A stretch of 51,333 nucleotides of DNA, taken from contig JALGUR010000007.1 in assembly GCA_029820565.1 (NCBI GenBank), forward strand, positions 1-51,333, read 5' to 3'. Source of the DNA: Candidatus Zipacnadia bacterium (GTDB taxonomy: Bacteria; Armatimonadota; Zipacnadia; Zipacnadales; Zipacnadaceae). Below, piece after piece: positions 1 to 10,213 of this stretch. The notes under the pieces were generated by a model. It saw nothing but the letters and a program-made list of their open reading frames with translations. It was not told the DNA's origin and ran no database searches. A program made the translations under genes and the position numbers. The first letter of the stretch is position 1, and each line of letters opens with the position of its first letter.

Positions 1-607
1 GAAGTGCAACCGAATCGCTCGATCAGATCATCATTTCCCTGCATCCGGCTCCAAAAAACCGTGCTGCTGGCATCTAACACCAACATTAAGCCCGTTCTCC
101 GACAGGCTGCTAGCGCATTTTGCTGTACGAATACCCATACGATCTAAGTGAGAACTTTCTCGTATATTCTGATAGTTCGGGCGGCCACCTTATTCCATCC
201 AAATTGTGCCAGAGCCCCTAACCCCGCTGTAGCCTTTAGATTGCACATCTCATTCGCCTGCGCTTTTGGAAGGTCCGAGCCAACATTTGCCTTTTGATGA
301 ACTTAGCATTCTGTTCGGGTTGACTTCACCCTCCCTCAGTGTTTCCCTTCTACACAAGGGGTGTGATTGTGCGGCATAGCGACTCCTTGAGGCGAAAGTA
401 AGGTGTAGGTTGGAGGTAATGGTGTGGCGGAGGGTGCGCGTGGTGAGTGGAGTGGCGACCGAGTGAAATTCCAGCCTATTTTCCGACTTGACTTATCCAA
501 CCTTCTCTAACGACGCACAGACTTTGTCTTTCGGACTGCACTGCTAACTCGGGATGTTGCGAAGTAATGGGCAACTATCGCTATATGCTCAAACCAAGAC
601 GGGGTGT
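1..607. other. Gene-free stretch
   Basis: No convincing coding frame, RNA gene or strong promoter is visible here. It lies downstream of the minus-strand GH127 gene. A G-rich stretch at about 400-465 consists of irregular GGTG/GAGTGG words and weakly resembles the spacer at 43660-43690, but the similarity is too loose to call a repeat. Confidence 0.5.
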
Positions 608-2512
<1,905 letters not shown>

Positions 2513-2684
2513 TCTGCTTTTTCCTGTCAAGACGGCTGTGTGCTAAAATCGCCCCCAGCGCTTGAGGCATTGCTCGCCGGTGGTGGTGATTTGGCCTATG
2601 CAAGGCTGCCACTGCCGCTGAAACCTCCTCTATTTCGTCTCCCACAGTCGCCACCGTATACGGCTTGGGCATAGGCGCCGGGCT

Positions 2685-2975
2685 GAGGAGGCAATCAGTA
2701 GTGGAAAGGTTGCGGCGAGTGACGAACACTCAGCATCAACCCGTGAGGTGACCGCGACCACTGGGGCGGATAGAACGTATGTCATTGAGGACCTGCAACC
2801 TGCTACCCATACAGTAACGCCTCAGTATACCGGATACACGTTTGACCCGGCAGTGCAACAAGTTGTTGTCAGTGCGAGTGAAGGGGACGCCACTGGTGTA
2901 GACTTTACCGGGACAGTTGGTGCAGGTATTGAGTCGAAGGCCCAGCAACGCCCGGTGCTGGTGGCCGATAGTTAA
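2685..2975 (+). pseudogene. Relic of a carboxypeptidase-regulatory-like beta-sandwich domain
   Basis: This short open frame has no good start and no ribosome site, but its translation reads like one isolated domain of the carboxypeptidase regulatory-like or SdrD-B type. ISSGKV is followed after twelve residues by VTATT, then TYVIEDLQPATHTVTP, GYTFDP and a closing GVDFTG. The twelve residues in between have lost the usual glycine-rich turn. It lies between two minus-strand genes and faces the other way. I read it as the decayed end of a larger surface protein; a chance frame is possible but the ordered motif matches make that less likely. Confidence 0.45.
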
Positions 2976-3073
2976 GTGCGCTGTGGGGCCTCACTGTGTT
3001 GTAATGGTTTCGCCAACGCGCCGATGGCGATTGCTAACTCGGCCCGAAGTGCCACCGCCCTGAATGCTTGGTA

Positions 3074-3178
3074 CTATTTCTCGCAAATCAGCCTCACGCC
3101 TTTCCAGATGCCGCCGGCCTGCATAGTATCCAGCACCCGCACGGCTACCAAGTTGCGTTGGTCGGGCTTGAGTAGATC
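3074..3178 (-). pseudogene. Out-of-frame C-terminal end of the upstream glycosidase-like gene
   Basis: In a different minus-strand frame from the gene ending at 3145, these 34 codons read DLLKPDQRNLVAVRV followed by AGGIWKGVRLICEK and a TAG. This is the normal last strand pair of a sugar-binding jelly-roll domain. The intact counterpart in the 13581-15920 gene reads LKFGQENTMAVRVYN and GGIYRPVYLIG at the same place. About 24 residues that should lie between the two frames are missing, so a deletion of roughly 70 bases that is not a multiple of three separates the two parts. Confidence 0.75.
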
Positions 3179-4737
3179 TGGATGCCGGCGAGTTTCTCAT
3201 TGATGTAGACCCAGGCCGACTCGTCCACCGCGCCGAAGGCCAGATAGATGCGCTTGCCTGGCGGCAGGGCAGGCACGTCGAAGCGTACGCGATACCAGCC
3301 ATAGCCGTCATAGTGAGCAAAACCCTGCGGGTCCCAGAATTCCTTGATCTTAATATGGTGCCAGCGGTAATCATTGATGCTCCACCGATACCAGCGTTCC
3401 TGTACACCGACATTATCTGCGTCGGTCTGGAAATGCCAACGCAGGGGTAAGTCCATGAGCGACTCGTAGTTCTCCCACAGGTCGGCGAAGGTATCCTCAT
3501 CGGACCAATCAGACTGCTGTTGGGCCTGGGGGAACTTGCCAGACTGACGGTGTGGAGGTGGGGTCAAATCGGGTTGGCGGGCCAGGCTAAAGGCTTGCTT
3601 ATAGCCCTCGGGAATGGGCCTGCGCTCGCGCTCACCACTCTCGTCAACTTTGTCCCAGTTAATCCAGCACCAATTCTGCCAGAAGTTCAGGGATGCCGTG
3701 AAAATCCATACATATTCGTCAGTATACCTTAGGGCCTGGTGCAGGCTGTAGGCGAACTCGTAGGGAGTGTAATAGTTATTGGTCAGGAGTTCAGCATCCC
3801 AGGGCAGATAGGAAGTGGTATCGGGACAGGCTGAAAAGGCATCAATATACTTGCCGAAGCCAATTTGTAGGTGTTGCCGGTACTTGTCCGGTACCCTACT
3901 GCTGCCCCGGGCCCGCTCAAAGTCGTTGCGTAGTGCGTTGTAGTGGCTGGTAGTGCGGAGATAATATGCATTCTCACAGCCGTCTATGAGGCGTGTCTCT
4001 CCGGTGCACTCAGACAGCATTCCGTCTATGAATGCCCCGAATAAGTTATACTGCTCATACGGGAGGTCTGGCGGGTAGCCGGTATAGGTAGGGCCGAAGT
4101 AGCAGAGAATGGTGATGTCCGGGTAGACTTCCTGCACGGCGCGCATTATCTCGGCGCCTCGCTTGACGACCTGAGGCGCGTACTGCTCCCAGGTTTTGGA
4201 GTCAGCGTACTTCATCGTCTGATAGTGCCACGGGTCCTCGCCCCAATAGTGCTCGGGGTCAAAGGCCAGACCTTTGAGGCCGGCTTGCCTGGCGATGGTA
4301 GCGGCTGTGCGCCAACTTTGGATTATCGGGGTGAAGTCGTCAAACCAATCTATCTGCAGTGGTGTAGCCCACAATTTCAAGAAGTTGTCGGTGAATTTGT
4401 GGAACTTCGTCGCCCGCAAGTCCGCAATAAGCTGCTGATAATCGTCCAATTCGTATGGGTGGTTTCGGAATATATACAACCCCGGCTGGCAAGGTGTTTC
4501 CTCTGAGGCCGGCGGGATGACCAGACCGTCAAAGGGCAGTTTCTCCATCTCGGTGATGTGCTCGCGGATGTATCGGGCTGTAGGCATGTGCCAGCCGCTG
4601 GCGATAATCTTTTTCTGCGGTGTTATGGAGGGAGTGAAGTCAGCCCATACAGTTCCCGCCACCGTTCCGAGGCCTAACAGAACACTGGATACCAGGCTTA
4701 CAACTAATACCACGACTATTCTCGTGCGGCACGCCAT
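3145..4737 (-). CDS. Secreted glycoside-hydrolase-like protein, C-terminal domain disrupted
   Basis: The 530-residue frame starts at an ATG with AAGGAG four bases upstream and has a signal peptide (residues 1 to about 32, ending near TVWA). The main part (about 40-400), rich in Trp, Tyr and acidic residues, looks like a TIM-barrel glycosidase or polysaccharide-processing fold, for example GLAFDPEHYWGEDPW near 165; I cannot name the family. A C-terminal jelly roll begins near residue 470 (HYDGYGWYRVRFDVP, YLAFGAVDESAWVYIN) and then stops abruptly after a divergent tail. The remainder of that domain is found in another frame at 3074-3178. The protein is therefore either a recent pseudogene or an enzyme that lost only its carbohydrate-binding end. 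Its neighbours are a GH127 enzyme and a cell-wall hydrolase. Confidence 0.7.
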   Translation of the reverse strand: MACRTRIVVVLVVSLVSSVLLGLGTVAGTVWADFTPSITPQKKIIASGWHMPTARYIREHITEMEKLPFDGLVIPPASEETPCQPGLYIFRNHPYELDDYQQLIADLRATKFHKFTDNFLKLWATPLQIDWFDDFTPIIQSWRTAATIARQAGLKGLAFDPEHYWGEDPWHYQTMKYADSKTWEQYAPQVVKRGAEIMRAVQEVYPDITILCYFGPTYTGYPPDLPYEQYNLFGAFIDGMLSECTGETRLIDGCENAYYLRTTSHYNALRNDFERARGSSRVPDKYRQHLQIGFGKYIDAFSACPDTTSYLPWDAELLTNNYYTPYEFAYSLHQALRYTDEYVWIFTASLNFWQNWCWINWDKVDESGERERRPIPEGYKQAFSLARQPDLTPPPHRQSGKFPQAQQQSDWSDEDTFADLWENYESLMDLPLRWHFQTDADNVGVQERWYRWSINDYRWHHIKIKEFWDPQGFAHYDGYGWYRVRFDVPALPPGKRIYLAFGAVDESAWVYINEKLAGIQIYSSPTNATW

Positions 4738-4875
4738 TTCACTTCACTCCTTCACAGATTTTGAGATAGATTCTTCTGCCGGCGAAGGCACGGAAATAAT
4801 ACGAACCGGCGACTCATTGGATAGTTCCGTCAGGTAGCAGCCTTTTCCTTTTTGGGGCGGATGCAGATGTGAACC

Positions 4876-6627
4876 TTAGTACATCCGTCTTGCGCCGACA
4901 TAGCGGGGGGCATAATACGATGAGTTGAGGCTGCTGATCTTGACGGTGGAACCCGAATGAGAGGCGTGGATAAATTGATCGCCATTCATATAGATACCCA
5001 CGTGGGAGATGCCGCGGCGGTAGGTGTTTTTGAAGAAAACGACGTCGCCGGGCTGCAGATGGCTGCGGGAGACCGGCCGACCCTGGCGAAACTGGCTCGG
5101 GCAGGTGCGGCCCACCCGTAAGCCGTGGCGGCCCAGTACATATTGAACGAAGCCTGAACAGTCGAAGGTACTTGGACCTTCGGCCCCTCGCACGTAGGGG
5201 CGGCCCAGGTATTGGCGGGCCGTTTGCACAATACTTCGGCCCAACCCACTACCGCCAGAGGTGCCAGTAACCTTGCTCAGACTGGCGCTGCCACCTGCTT
5301 CGCCTCTGCGGGCCAGGCGTTGGGCGCGGGTATCTATCAGCCAACTGGCGGCCCAGCCAGTCTTGCCATTGTCCAGTGCCACTTTGTACCACTGGCCCTT
5401 CTGGCCGATGATGATAACCTGGGTGCTGAGGGTCAGTTCGCCGATTTCCGGATAGTTCAGGCCGGGGCCGCTGCGCAAGTTTACCTCGGGACGACCGACC
5501 CAACCTACCTTCACTTCCACATCCTGGCCGCCTTCCGGGGTCATAAATTCCTCTCCAGGCGGCGAGAAGTCAATGACCCATCCGGCAATCCAGCCGCTCC
5601 TATCCGAAGCCTTTATCTTACACCAGTGTCCCGAGACGTCCAGTACCTTGACCTTCTGGCCGTGAGCCAGTTGAAACAGTACTTCCTCGTTTTGACTCGG
5701 CCCGCCGCGCACGTTAACCCGCGGCTCGTCAATCCACGCATACAGGCCGGTGACCTCAGTACTCCGCTGGTTGGTCTGAGGCGAAGGGAAGTCAGGCCGC
5801 CCGGCCGGCAGCGGTATGGGGTCATTGGGCTTGTTGTCCTCATAGGTTAGCAGCCGAGCGGCTATCCACCCGCTGCGACCACCATGAACATTTACTTTCT
5901 TCCAATCGCCCCGTGAGTCATGGACATAGACCGTTTGCCCTTCGTTAAGGGTGGCGATAATGTGGTGGTTAGTCCCCGGGCCACTGCGCAGGCGAACATT
6001 GTTCCCATTAACATAAGCCTTGGCAGTGGACTGGGTGGAGTTGGGCGTACTGTTGGCTAATTTGCGACCAGCCTGAGCATCAAATTCCAGTAAATCCCGG
6101 CGTATCCAGCCACTGCCACCCGGGGTCTTGCACTTGACCCACTCGTCCCGCTGGGCCAATTTGTAGAGTTTCGTGCCTTTGGGAAGGGACCCATAGCGTT
6201 TGTAGCCCAGACCTGGGCCAGAACGGACATTAGCCGCACTGGCTTTAATCCAAGCCGGAGGATTAGAGGATTGCGAGGCGGTTGTGGATTTGCCCGCATC
6301 TTCAGCCAATTCGCGGCCTTCATCCCAGGAGAATTCCAGCAGCCACTCGGCTATCCAACCCCATTTGCCATTGGGCAACTTGGCCCAACACCATTTATTG
6401 TTGAAAGCAGTTACGTGGACCTTGGTGCCTTCAGGCAGTGTTCCGATCTTGTCGCGGTCGGTACCGGGTCCGCTGCGGACATTGACGGTACTGGCCTTCA
6501 CCCAGGCCGGCCAAAACTCGCGGTCTTCCTTTAAGGGCCAGGCCGCAAATGACGAGCACAGCAACAGTACCCCCACTAATGCTGCTAATCCGCTCCGTAT
6601 CCTCAGTTGTCTGCCAAATACCACCAT
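4876..6627 (-). CDS. Secreted NlpC/P60 peptidoglycan hydrolase with five SH3b repeats
   Basis: From the ATG at 6627 the product is 583 residues with a standard signal peptide (RQLRIR followed by a hydrophobic core). Five bacterial SH3 repeats begin near residues 41, 123, 203, 296 and 374, each opening with a version of VNVRSGPG and closing with GWI/GWA. Such repeats bind cell-wall peptides. An NlpC/P60 endopeptidase domain follows (about 463-583) with catalytic Cys in FDCSGFVQY near 488 and His in GISHVGIY near 540. The family cuts peptide stems of peptidoglycan between D-Glu and meso-Dap or L-Lys. The frame extends upstream to a GTG at 6654, but a strong promoter overlaps that extension and a longer start would add a second hydrophobic segment. 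It is divergent from dapB. Confidence 0.9.
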   Translation of the reverse strand: MVVFGRQLRIRSGLAALVGVLLLCSSFAAWPLKEDREFWPAWVKASTVNVRSGPGTDRDKIGTLPEGTKVHVTAFNNKWCWAKLPNGKWGWIAEWLLEFSWDEGRELAEDAGKSTTASQSSNPPAWIKASAANVRSGPGLGYKRYGSLPKGTKLYKLAQRDEWVKCKTPGGSGWIRRDLLEFDAQAGRKLANSTPNSTQSTAKAYVNGNNVRLRSGPGTNHHIIATLNEGQTVYVHDSRGDWKKVNVHGGRSGWIAARLLTYEDNKPNDPIPLPAGRPDFPSPQTNQRSTEVTGLYAWIDEPRVNVRGGPSQNEEVLFQLAHGQKVKVLDVSGHWCKIKASDRSGWIAGWVIDFSPPGEEFMTPEGGQDVEVKVGWVGRPEVNLRSGPGLNYPEIGELTLSTQVIIIGQKGQWYKVALDNGKTGWAASWLIDTRAQRLARRGEAGGSASLSKVTGTSGGSGLGRSIVQTARQYLGRPYVRGAEGPSTFDCSGFVQYVLGRHGLRVGRTCPSQFRQGRPVSRSHLQPGDVVFFKNTYRRGISHVGIYMNGDQFIHASHSGSTVKISSLNSSYYAPRYVGARRMY

Positions 6628-6637
6628 AGCAAGCAAT

Positions 6638-6667
6638 ATTATAACCAAAATCACCCCTATAAGTCAA
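6638..6667 (-). promoter_or_regulatory. Sigma-70-type promoter for the SH3b/NlpC gene
   Basis: On the minus strand TTGACT (6667-6662) and a perfect TATAAT (6643-6638) are separated by 18 bases. Transcription would begin near 6631, only a few bases before the ATG at 6627, so the message would be nearly leaderless. The match is direct; its activity is inference. Confidence 0.6.
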
Positions 6668-6753
6668 CGCACCCGGTGGCAAGTTGGGTGGGCGCATCCG
6701 CTTCAATTAGAAACTACGCCGGATGTTTTCGGGTAGATGTAGGCTAACAAGGT

Positions 6754-6782
6754 TTGCATCACAACCACTGATTTGCTATACT
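6754..6782 (+). promoter_or_regulatory. Probable promoter for dapB
   Basis: TTGCAT and TATACT are separated by 17 bases. The -10 element is good and the -35 element weak. Initiation near 6789 gives a leader of about 40 bases to the dapB ATG. Confidence 0.45.
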
Positions 6783-6829
6783 CTTTATCTACGCGTACTA
6801 AAAAAGTAGCCTCAGACAAGGTGAGATCA

Positions 6830-7636
6830 ATGGCAGACGAGCAATTGCACATCTTAGTAAGCGGGGCGTGTGGGCGGATGGGCCGATTTGTGGCGGCAGG
6901 TATCGCCGAAGCGCCAGATATGCAGATAGTAGGGGCCGTGGACCCTGCCGGCCAAGGGCGCCTGTTGACGGAATTCGTTTCCAGCGCGCCGGCGGATATT
7001 ACGGTCAGTGGGCATTTGGTAGCTACTCTGGAAGAAAGCCAGCCTCAAATAATGGTAGATTTCACCGCCCCGGCCGTAGTGATGGGTAATATTGAGGCAG
7101 CGCTGGACGCAGGAGTGGCCTGTGTAGTGGGAACTACGGGCCTCTCGGCCACTGACCTACAGGTAGTGGCGAAGATGTGCACCAGCAAACAGGTTCCCTG
7201 CCTGATAGCGCCTAACTTTAGCATCGGCGCCAATATGATGATGAAGTTCGCCGCGCAGGCCGCCGAGGTGTTTGACTATGCCGAGATTATTGAACGGCAC
7301 CACGAGGGCAAAGTTGACGCCCCCTCCGGCACAGCCCTGACTACCGCTGAAATGATGAGTGCCGCTCGCCGCAAACCGTTGCAAGAAGTACCCACGAAGC
7401 ACGACAAGTTGCCCGGTTCGCGCGGCGGGGTGACCGATGAACGTCTTCGTATCCACAGTCTGCGCATGCCTGGATATGTCGCCAATCAGGAGGTAGTCCT
7501 GGGTGGAACGGGTGAAGTCCTGAAAATTGAACACATCACGACCAGCCGTGAGTGCTTCATCCCTGGGGTGCTGCTGGCGATTCGTAAGATCCTCCAGTTT
7601 GAAGGTTTGGTATATGGGCTGGAGAAGATACTGTGA
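6830..7636 (+). CDS. dapB: 4-hydroxy-tetrahydrodipicolinate reductase
   Basis: DapB reduces 4-hydroxy-tetrahydrodipicolinate with NAD(P)H in the lysine/diaminopimelate pathway. The 268-residue product has the N-terminal nucleotide-binding GACGRMGR, the central GTTGLS, and the signature ERHHEGKVDAPSGTAL near residue 160, which holds the catalytic His and Lys. Length is typical of the family. I place the start at the ATG 6830, which has AGGTGAG five bases upstream; the frame can be extended to a TTG at 6773 that lies inside the promoter. It is followed after 270 bases by asd, an earlier step of the same pathway, but the spacer is full of repeats, so co-transcription is only likely. Confidence 0.96.
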   Translation: MADEQLHILVSGACGRMGRFVAAGIAEAPDMQIVGAVDPAGQGRLLTEFVSSAPADITVSGHLVATLEESQPQIMVDFTAPAVVMGNIEAALDAGVACVVGTTGLSATDLQVVAKMCTSKQVPCLIAPNFSIGANMMMKFAAQAAEVFDYAEIIERHHEGKVDAPSGTALTTAEMMSAARRKPLQEVPTKHDKLPGSRGGVTDERLRIHSLRMPGYVANQEVVLGGTGEVLKIEHITTSRECFIPGVLLAIRKILQFEGLVYGLEKIL

Positions 7637-7644
7637 AGGGACAG

Positions 7645-7735
7645 CGTTCAGCATTCGGCATTCAGCCTTCAGGGAACAGCAGTTTAACGGCAGACAAGGA
7701 CAGACGACAGCAGACGACGGCGGACGGTGGCAGGG
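7645..7735. repeat. Heptanucleotide tandem-repeat tracts
   Basis: Two short tracts lie here. At 7645-7672 the complement reads as degenerate seven-base units of the CTGAATG type. At about 7698-7735 the units are of the ACAGACG/ACAGCAG/CGGACGG type. The CTGAATG family recurs at 7856, 9114 and 21250. Confidence 0.6.
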
Positions 7736-7754
7736 AAACACCAGATAAACATAA

Positions 7755-7783
7755 TCGCGTAGCGCAGGTTCTCTAACCTGCGC
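7755..7783. repeat. Palindromic intergenic element, GCGCAGGTT family
   Basis: GCGCAGGTT (7762-7770), a CTCT loop and AACCTGCGC (7775-7783) form a perfect nine-base inverted repeat, preceded by TCGCGTA. The same element, longer, occurs between atpA and atpG (28440-28475) and after the leuA T-box terminator (from 16345), and a half copy follows atpC (31319-31332). Confidence 0.75.
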
Positions 7784-7855
7784 AGGGCTGGTATTGGCGC
7801 GGTTAAGAACCCCGCGAACGCGAAGAAAAGCCGCAGTTCGTGGGGGATGCGTCGT

Positions 7856-7889
7856 TGCTGAACGCTGAATGCCGAAACCTGAGTGCTGG
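7856..7889 (+). repeat. CTGAATG heptanucleotide tract
   Basis: About four degenerate seven-base units (CTGAACG, CTGAATG, CCGAAAC, CTGAGTG) end 17 bases before the asd start codon. Confidence 0.6.
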
Positions 7890-7906
7890 TCAAACGAGGT
7901 GATTAC

Positions 7907-8983
7907 ATGACAGTCAAGGTAGGACTAATCGGCGTGGGGCCGGTGGGGGATAGGATCGTCAGATGCCTTAAGGAGCGCGATTTTCCACTGGCTGGGCCGC
8001 TGCGAGTGATGGCCACGCGCTACCGCCGCGAGATTCTCGGCGATGAAGAATTTGAGGTCCACGAAACCAGCGCTGAGTTGTTTGCAGGTCTGGAAGTAGT
8101 ATTCTTTGCAGGTCGTGAGGGAGCGAAGGGGGCCAGTGCCCAGTGGGCCCAGACGGCCATTGAGTCCGGGGCTTACTGCATTGATAACGGCAGTGACTTC
8201 CGACTCGACCCCAGTGTACCTCTGGTGGTGCCGGAAATCAATATGGACGAGGTCACCGCCGACACCAAGCTCATTGCCAGCCCTAACTGCTCTACCACCC
8301 AACTGGTAGTAGCCCTCGCGCCCTTGCACCGCGTAGCGGGTATTAAGCGGATCGTGGTCGCTACCTATCAGGCGGTCAGCGGCTGGGGCCAGGCCGCAGT
8401 GGAGGATATGCAGCGCCAATTACCTCAGTACGTTAACGGCGAGGCGGTGGAGTTTGATCCTGCCGTCTTCGCTCGTCCCATCATCTTGGACTGTATCCCT
8501 CACATTGACCGCTTCACTGATGGCGGCTACACTAAAGAGGAATTGAAAATGGTCAATGAGACTCGCAAGATTCTAAATATGCCTGACCTGCCAATAACGG
8601 CCACCGCGGTGCGGGTGCCGGTGGATATCGGCCATGCCGAGGCTATCAATGTCGAGTTTCACGAGAAGATGACTGCCCAGCAGGCCACGGAGATTCTCAG
8701 TGATCCCCAGCACGCCCCGGGTGTGGTGGTCATTGATGGGCCAACGCAGGATCCCAATGTGGTCTCCGCGCGTGATGCTCCCGAAGAATTACAGTATCCC
8801 ACTCAGGCTGATGTTAAGAAAGATGAATACAAAGATATGGTACTGGTGGGCCGCATTCGCCAGGACGAAACTGTAGACAGTGGCTTGAATATGTGGGTGG
8901 TATCGGACAATCTGCGCAAGGGCGCAGCCACCAATGTAGTACAGATTGCCGAAGAGATGATAAAGCGGGGTATATTGGGGTAG
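7907..8983 (+). CDS. asd: Aspartate-semialdehyde dehydrogenase
   Basis: The enzyme reduces aspartyl phosphate to aspartate semialdehyde, the branch point to lysine/diaminopimelate, threonine and methionine. The 358-residue protein begins with the NADP-binding VKVGLIGVGPVGDRI, has the cysteine nucleophile in SPNCSTTQLV near residue 128, and ends with GAATNVVQIAE, all characteristic. The start ATG at 7907 follows GAGGTGATTAC; an upstream in-frame start at 7883 lies within repeat sequence. DapB precedes it, which fits a lysine/cell-wall unit. The sequence after the stop codon is a heptamer repeat and then argC. Nothing is unusual in the protein itself. Confidence 0.95.
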   Translation: MTVKVGLIGVGPVGDRIVRCLKERDFPLAGPLRVMATRYRREILGDEEFEVHETSAELFAGLEVVFFAGREGAKGASAQWAQTAIESGAYCIDNGSDFRLDPSVPLVVPEINMDEVTADTKLIASPNCSTTQLVVALAPLHRVAGIKRIVVATYQAVSGWGQAAVEDMQRQLPQYVNGEAVEFDPAVFARPIILDCIPHIDRFTDGGYTKEELKMVNETRKILNMPDLPITATAVRVPVDIGHAEAINVEFHEKMTAQQATEILSDPQHAPGVVVIDGPTQDPNVVSARDAPEELQYPTQADVKKDEYKDMVLVGRIRQDETVDSGLNMWVVSDNLRKGAATNVVQIAEEMIKRGILG

Positions 8984-8986
8984 TAA

Positions 8987-9027
8987 ACTGACAGGGAACA
9001 GGGAACTGGGGACGGGAACGGCGAGCG
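8987..9027 (+). repeat. ACTGGGA-type heptanucleotide tract
   Basis: Directly after the asd stop come units of the ACAGGGA/ACTGGGG/ACGGGAA type. A clearer array of the same family sits directly after the ftsQ stop (21161-21211). Confidence 0.6.
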
Positions 9028-9113
9028 GCACCCGCCGGTGCGGTGGGGTTGAGAATTGTGCTTACGCTGCGAGAGGCCGTGCCTCCTGTGGTGTTGCTTG
9101 TTGTGGCTGATTA

Positions 9114-9137
9114 CTGAATGCTGGATGCTGAACGCTG
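9114..9137 (+). repeat. CTGAATG heptanucleotide tract
   Basis: Three consecutive seven-base units, CTGAATG, CTGGATG and CTGAACG, plus CTG run straight into the palindromic element at 9137. Confidence 0.65.
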
Positions 9138-9162
9138 TAGGAGCGACATTCTTGTCGCGACA
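9137..9162 (+). repeat. GTAGGAGCG palindromic element
   Basis: GTAGGAGCG is followed by a hairpin of GCGACA (9143-9148), TTCT and TGTCGC (9153-9158). It ends 13 bases before the argC ATG. A close relative on the other strand lies at 49378-49403, and a shorter one follows the heptamers before ftsA. Confidence 0.65.
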
Positions 9163-9175
9163 TCAAGGAGGAACA

Positions 9176-10213
9176 ATGCATAAAGTAGCGATATTCGGTG
9201 CGGCAGGGTACGGCGGTATTGAATTAATCCGGCTGCTGCTGGCTCATCCCGACGTCGAAATCACGTATCTGGCTGGCCACACCACCGTGGGTGAGGAACT
9301 CACTGACCTGTATCCCCATCTGCGCGGGAAGCTTGACCTGCCTATTGGTGAGACCTCGGTGAATCGCGCTATCGCGCAGGCTGATTTACTGTTCTCCTGC
9401 CTGCCTCACGCAGTGGGGGCTGAACTGGTTGCCGAAGCATTGGACAAAGACTTGCGGGTAGTAGACTTTTCTGCCGATTTTCGCCTCAAGGATGCCTCGG
9501 TATATGAACAGTACTACCGGCCTCATCCGGTGCCGGATTTGTTAGCCGAGGCGGTCTACGGCTTGCCCGAATTACATCGGGCCGAAATTGCCACGGCGCG
9601 ATTAGTAGCCGTGCCCGGCTGCTATTCTACTGGTGCTATATTGGCCCTGGCGCCGGCAGCGCAAGCCGCATTAGTGGCGCCGCGCGCCATCATTGTGGAC
9701 AGCAAGTCGGGAGTTTCAGGAGCCGGCCGTTCTAATCTGACCCTGACGACCCACTTTGCCGAGGTCAATGAATCTCTGGCAGCCTACAAAGTCGCTCAGC
9801 ACCGGCACGGACCGGAGATTGACCAGGAACTATCGGCATGGGGCGAGGAAATCCGCGTCACCTTTGTGCCCCACCTGATACCGATAACCCGGGGTATACT
9901 GACTACGGCGTACGCGACTTTGCGGGAAGGCATCTCGTTGGCACAGGTGCAGCAGGTGTATGCTAATTCCTACGCTGACGAACCGTTCGTGCAGGTTATG
10001 CCGGCCGGTCGTCAGCCCGCTACTAAACAGGTCAGCGGTTCAAACCAGTGCTACCTGGGGCTGGCTGTAGACGACCCGGCTAATCAACTCATCGTCACTT
10101 CGGCGATCGATAACTTAATCAAGGGGCTGTCGGGAGCCGCGGTGCAGTGTATGAATCTGATGCTGGGCCTCCCCGAGACCACCAGCCTGGAGGCGCCGGC
10201 GCTATGGCCATAG
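9176..10213 (+). CDS. argC: N-acetyl-gamma-glutamyl-phosphate reductase
   Basis: ArgC reduces N-acetylglutamyl phosphate to the semialdehyde in arginine synthesis. The 345-residue product starts with the NADP-binding HKVAIFGAAGYGGIELIRLL and carries the cysteine nucleophile in AVPGCYSTGAILAL near residue 149 and the HRHGPEI region near 210, where the second catalytic residue lies. The ATG at 9176 has AAGGAGGAAC upstream, which decides against the longer frame from 9056. Its last ten bases overlap the next gene, so translation is probably coupled. With argJ 2 kb downstream on the same strand it defines an arginine operon. Confidence 0.96.
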   Translation: MHKVAIFGAAGYGGIELIRLLLAHPDVEITYLAGHTTVGEELTDLYPHLRGKLDLPIGETSVNRAIAQADLLFSCLPHAVGAELVAEALDKDLRVVDFSADFRLKDASVYEQYYRPHPVPDLLAEAVYGLPELHRAEIATARLVAVPGCYSTGAILALAPAAQAALVAPRAIIVDSKSGVSGAGRSNLTLTTHFAEVNESLAAYKVAQHRHGPEIDQELSAWGEEIRVTFVPHLIPITRGILTTAYATLREGISLAQVQQVYANSYADEPFVQVMPAGRQPATKQVSGSNQCYLGLAVDDPANQLIVTSAIDNLIKGLSGAAVQCMNLMLGLPETTSLEAPALWP

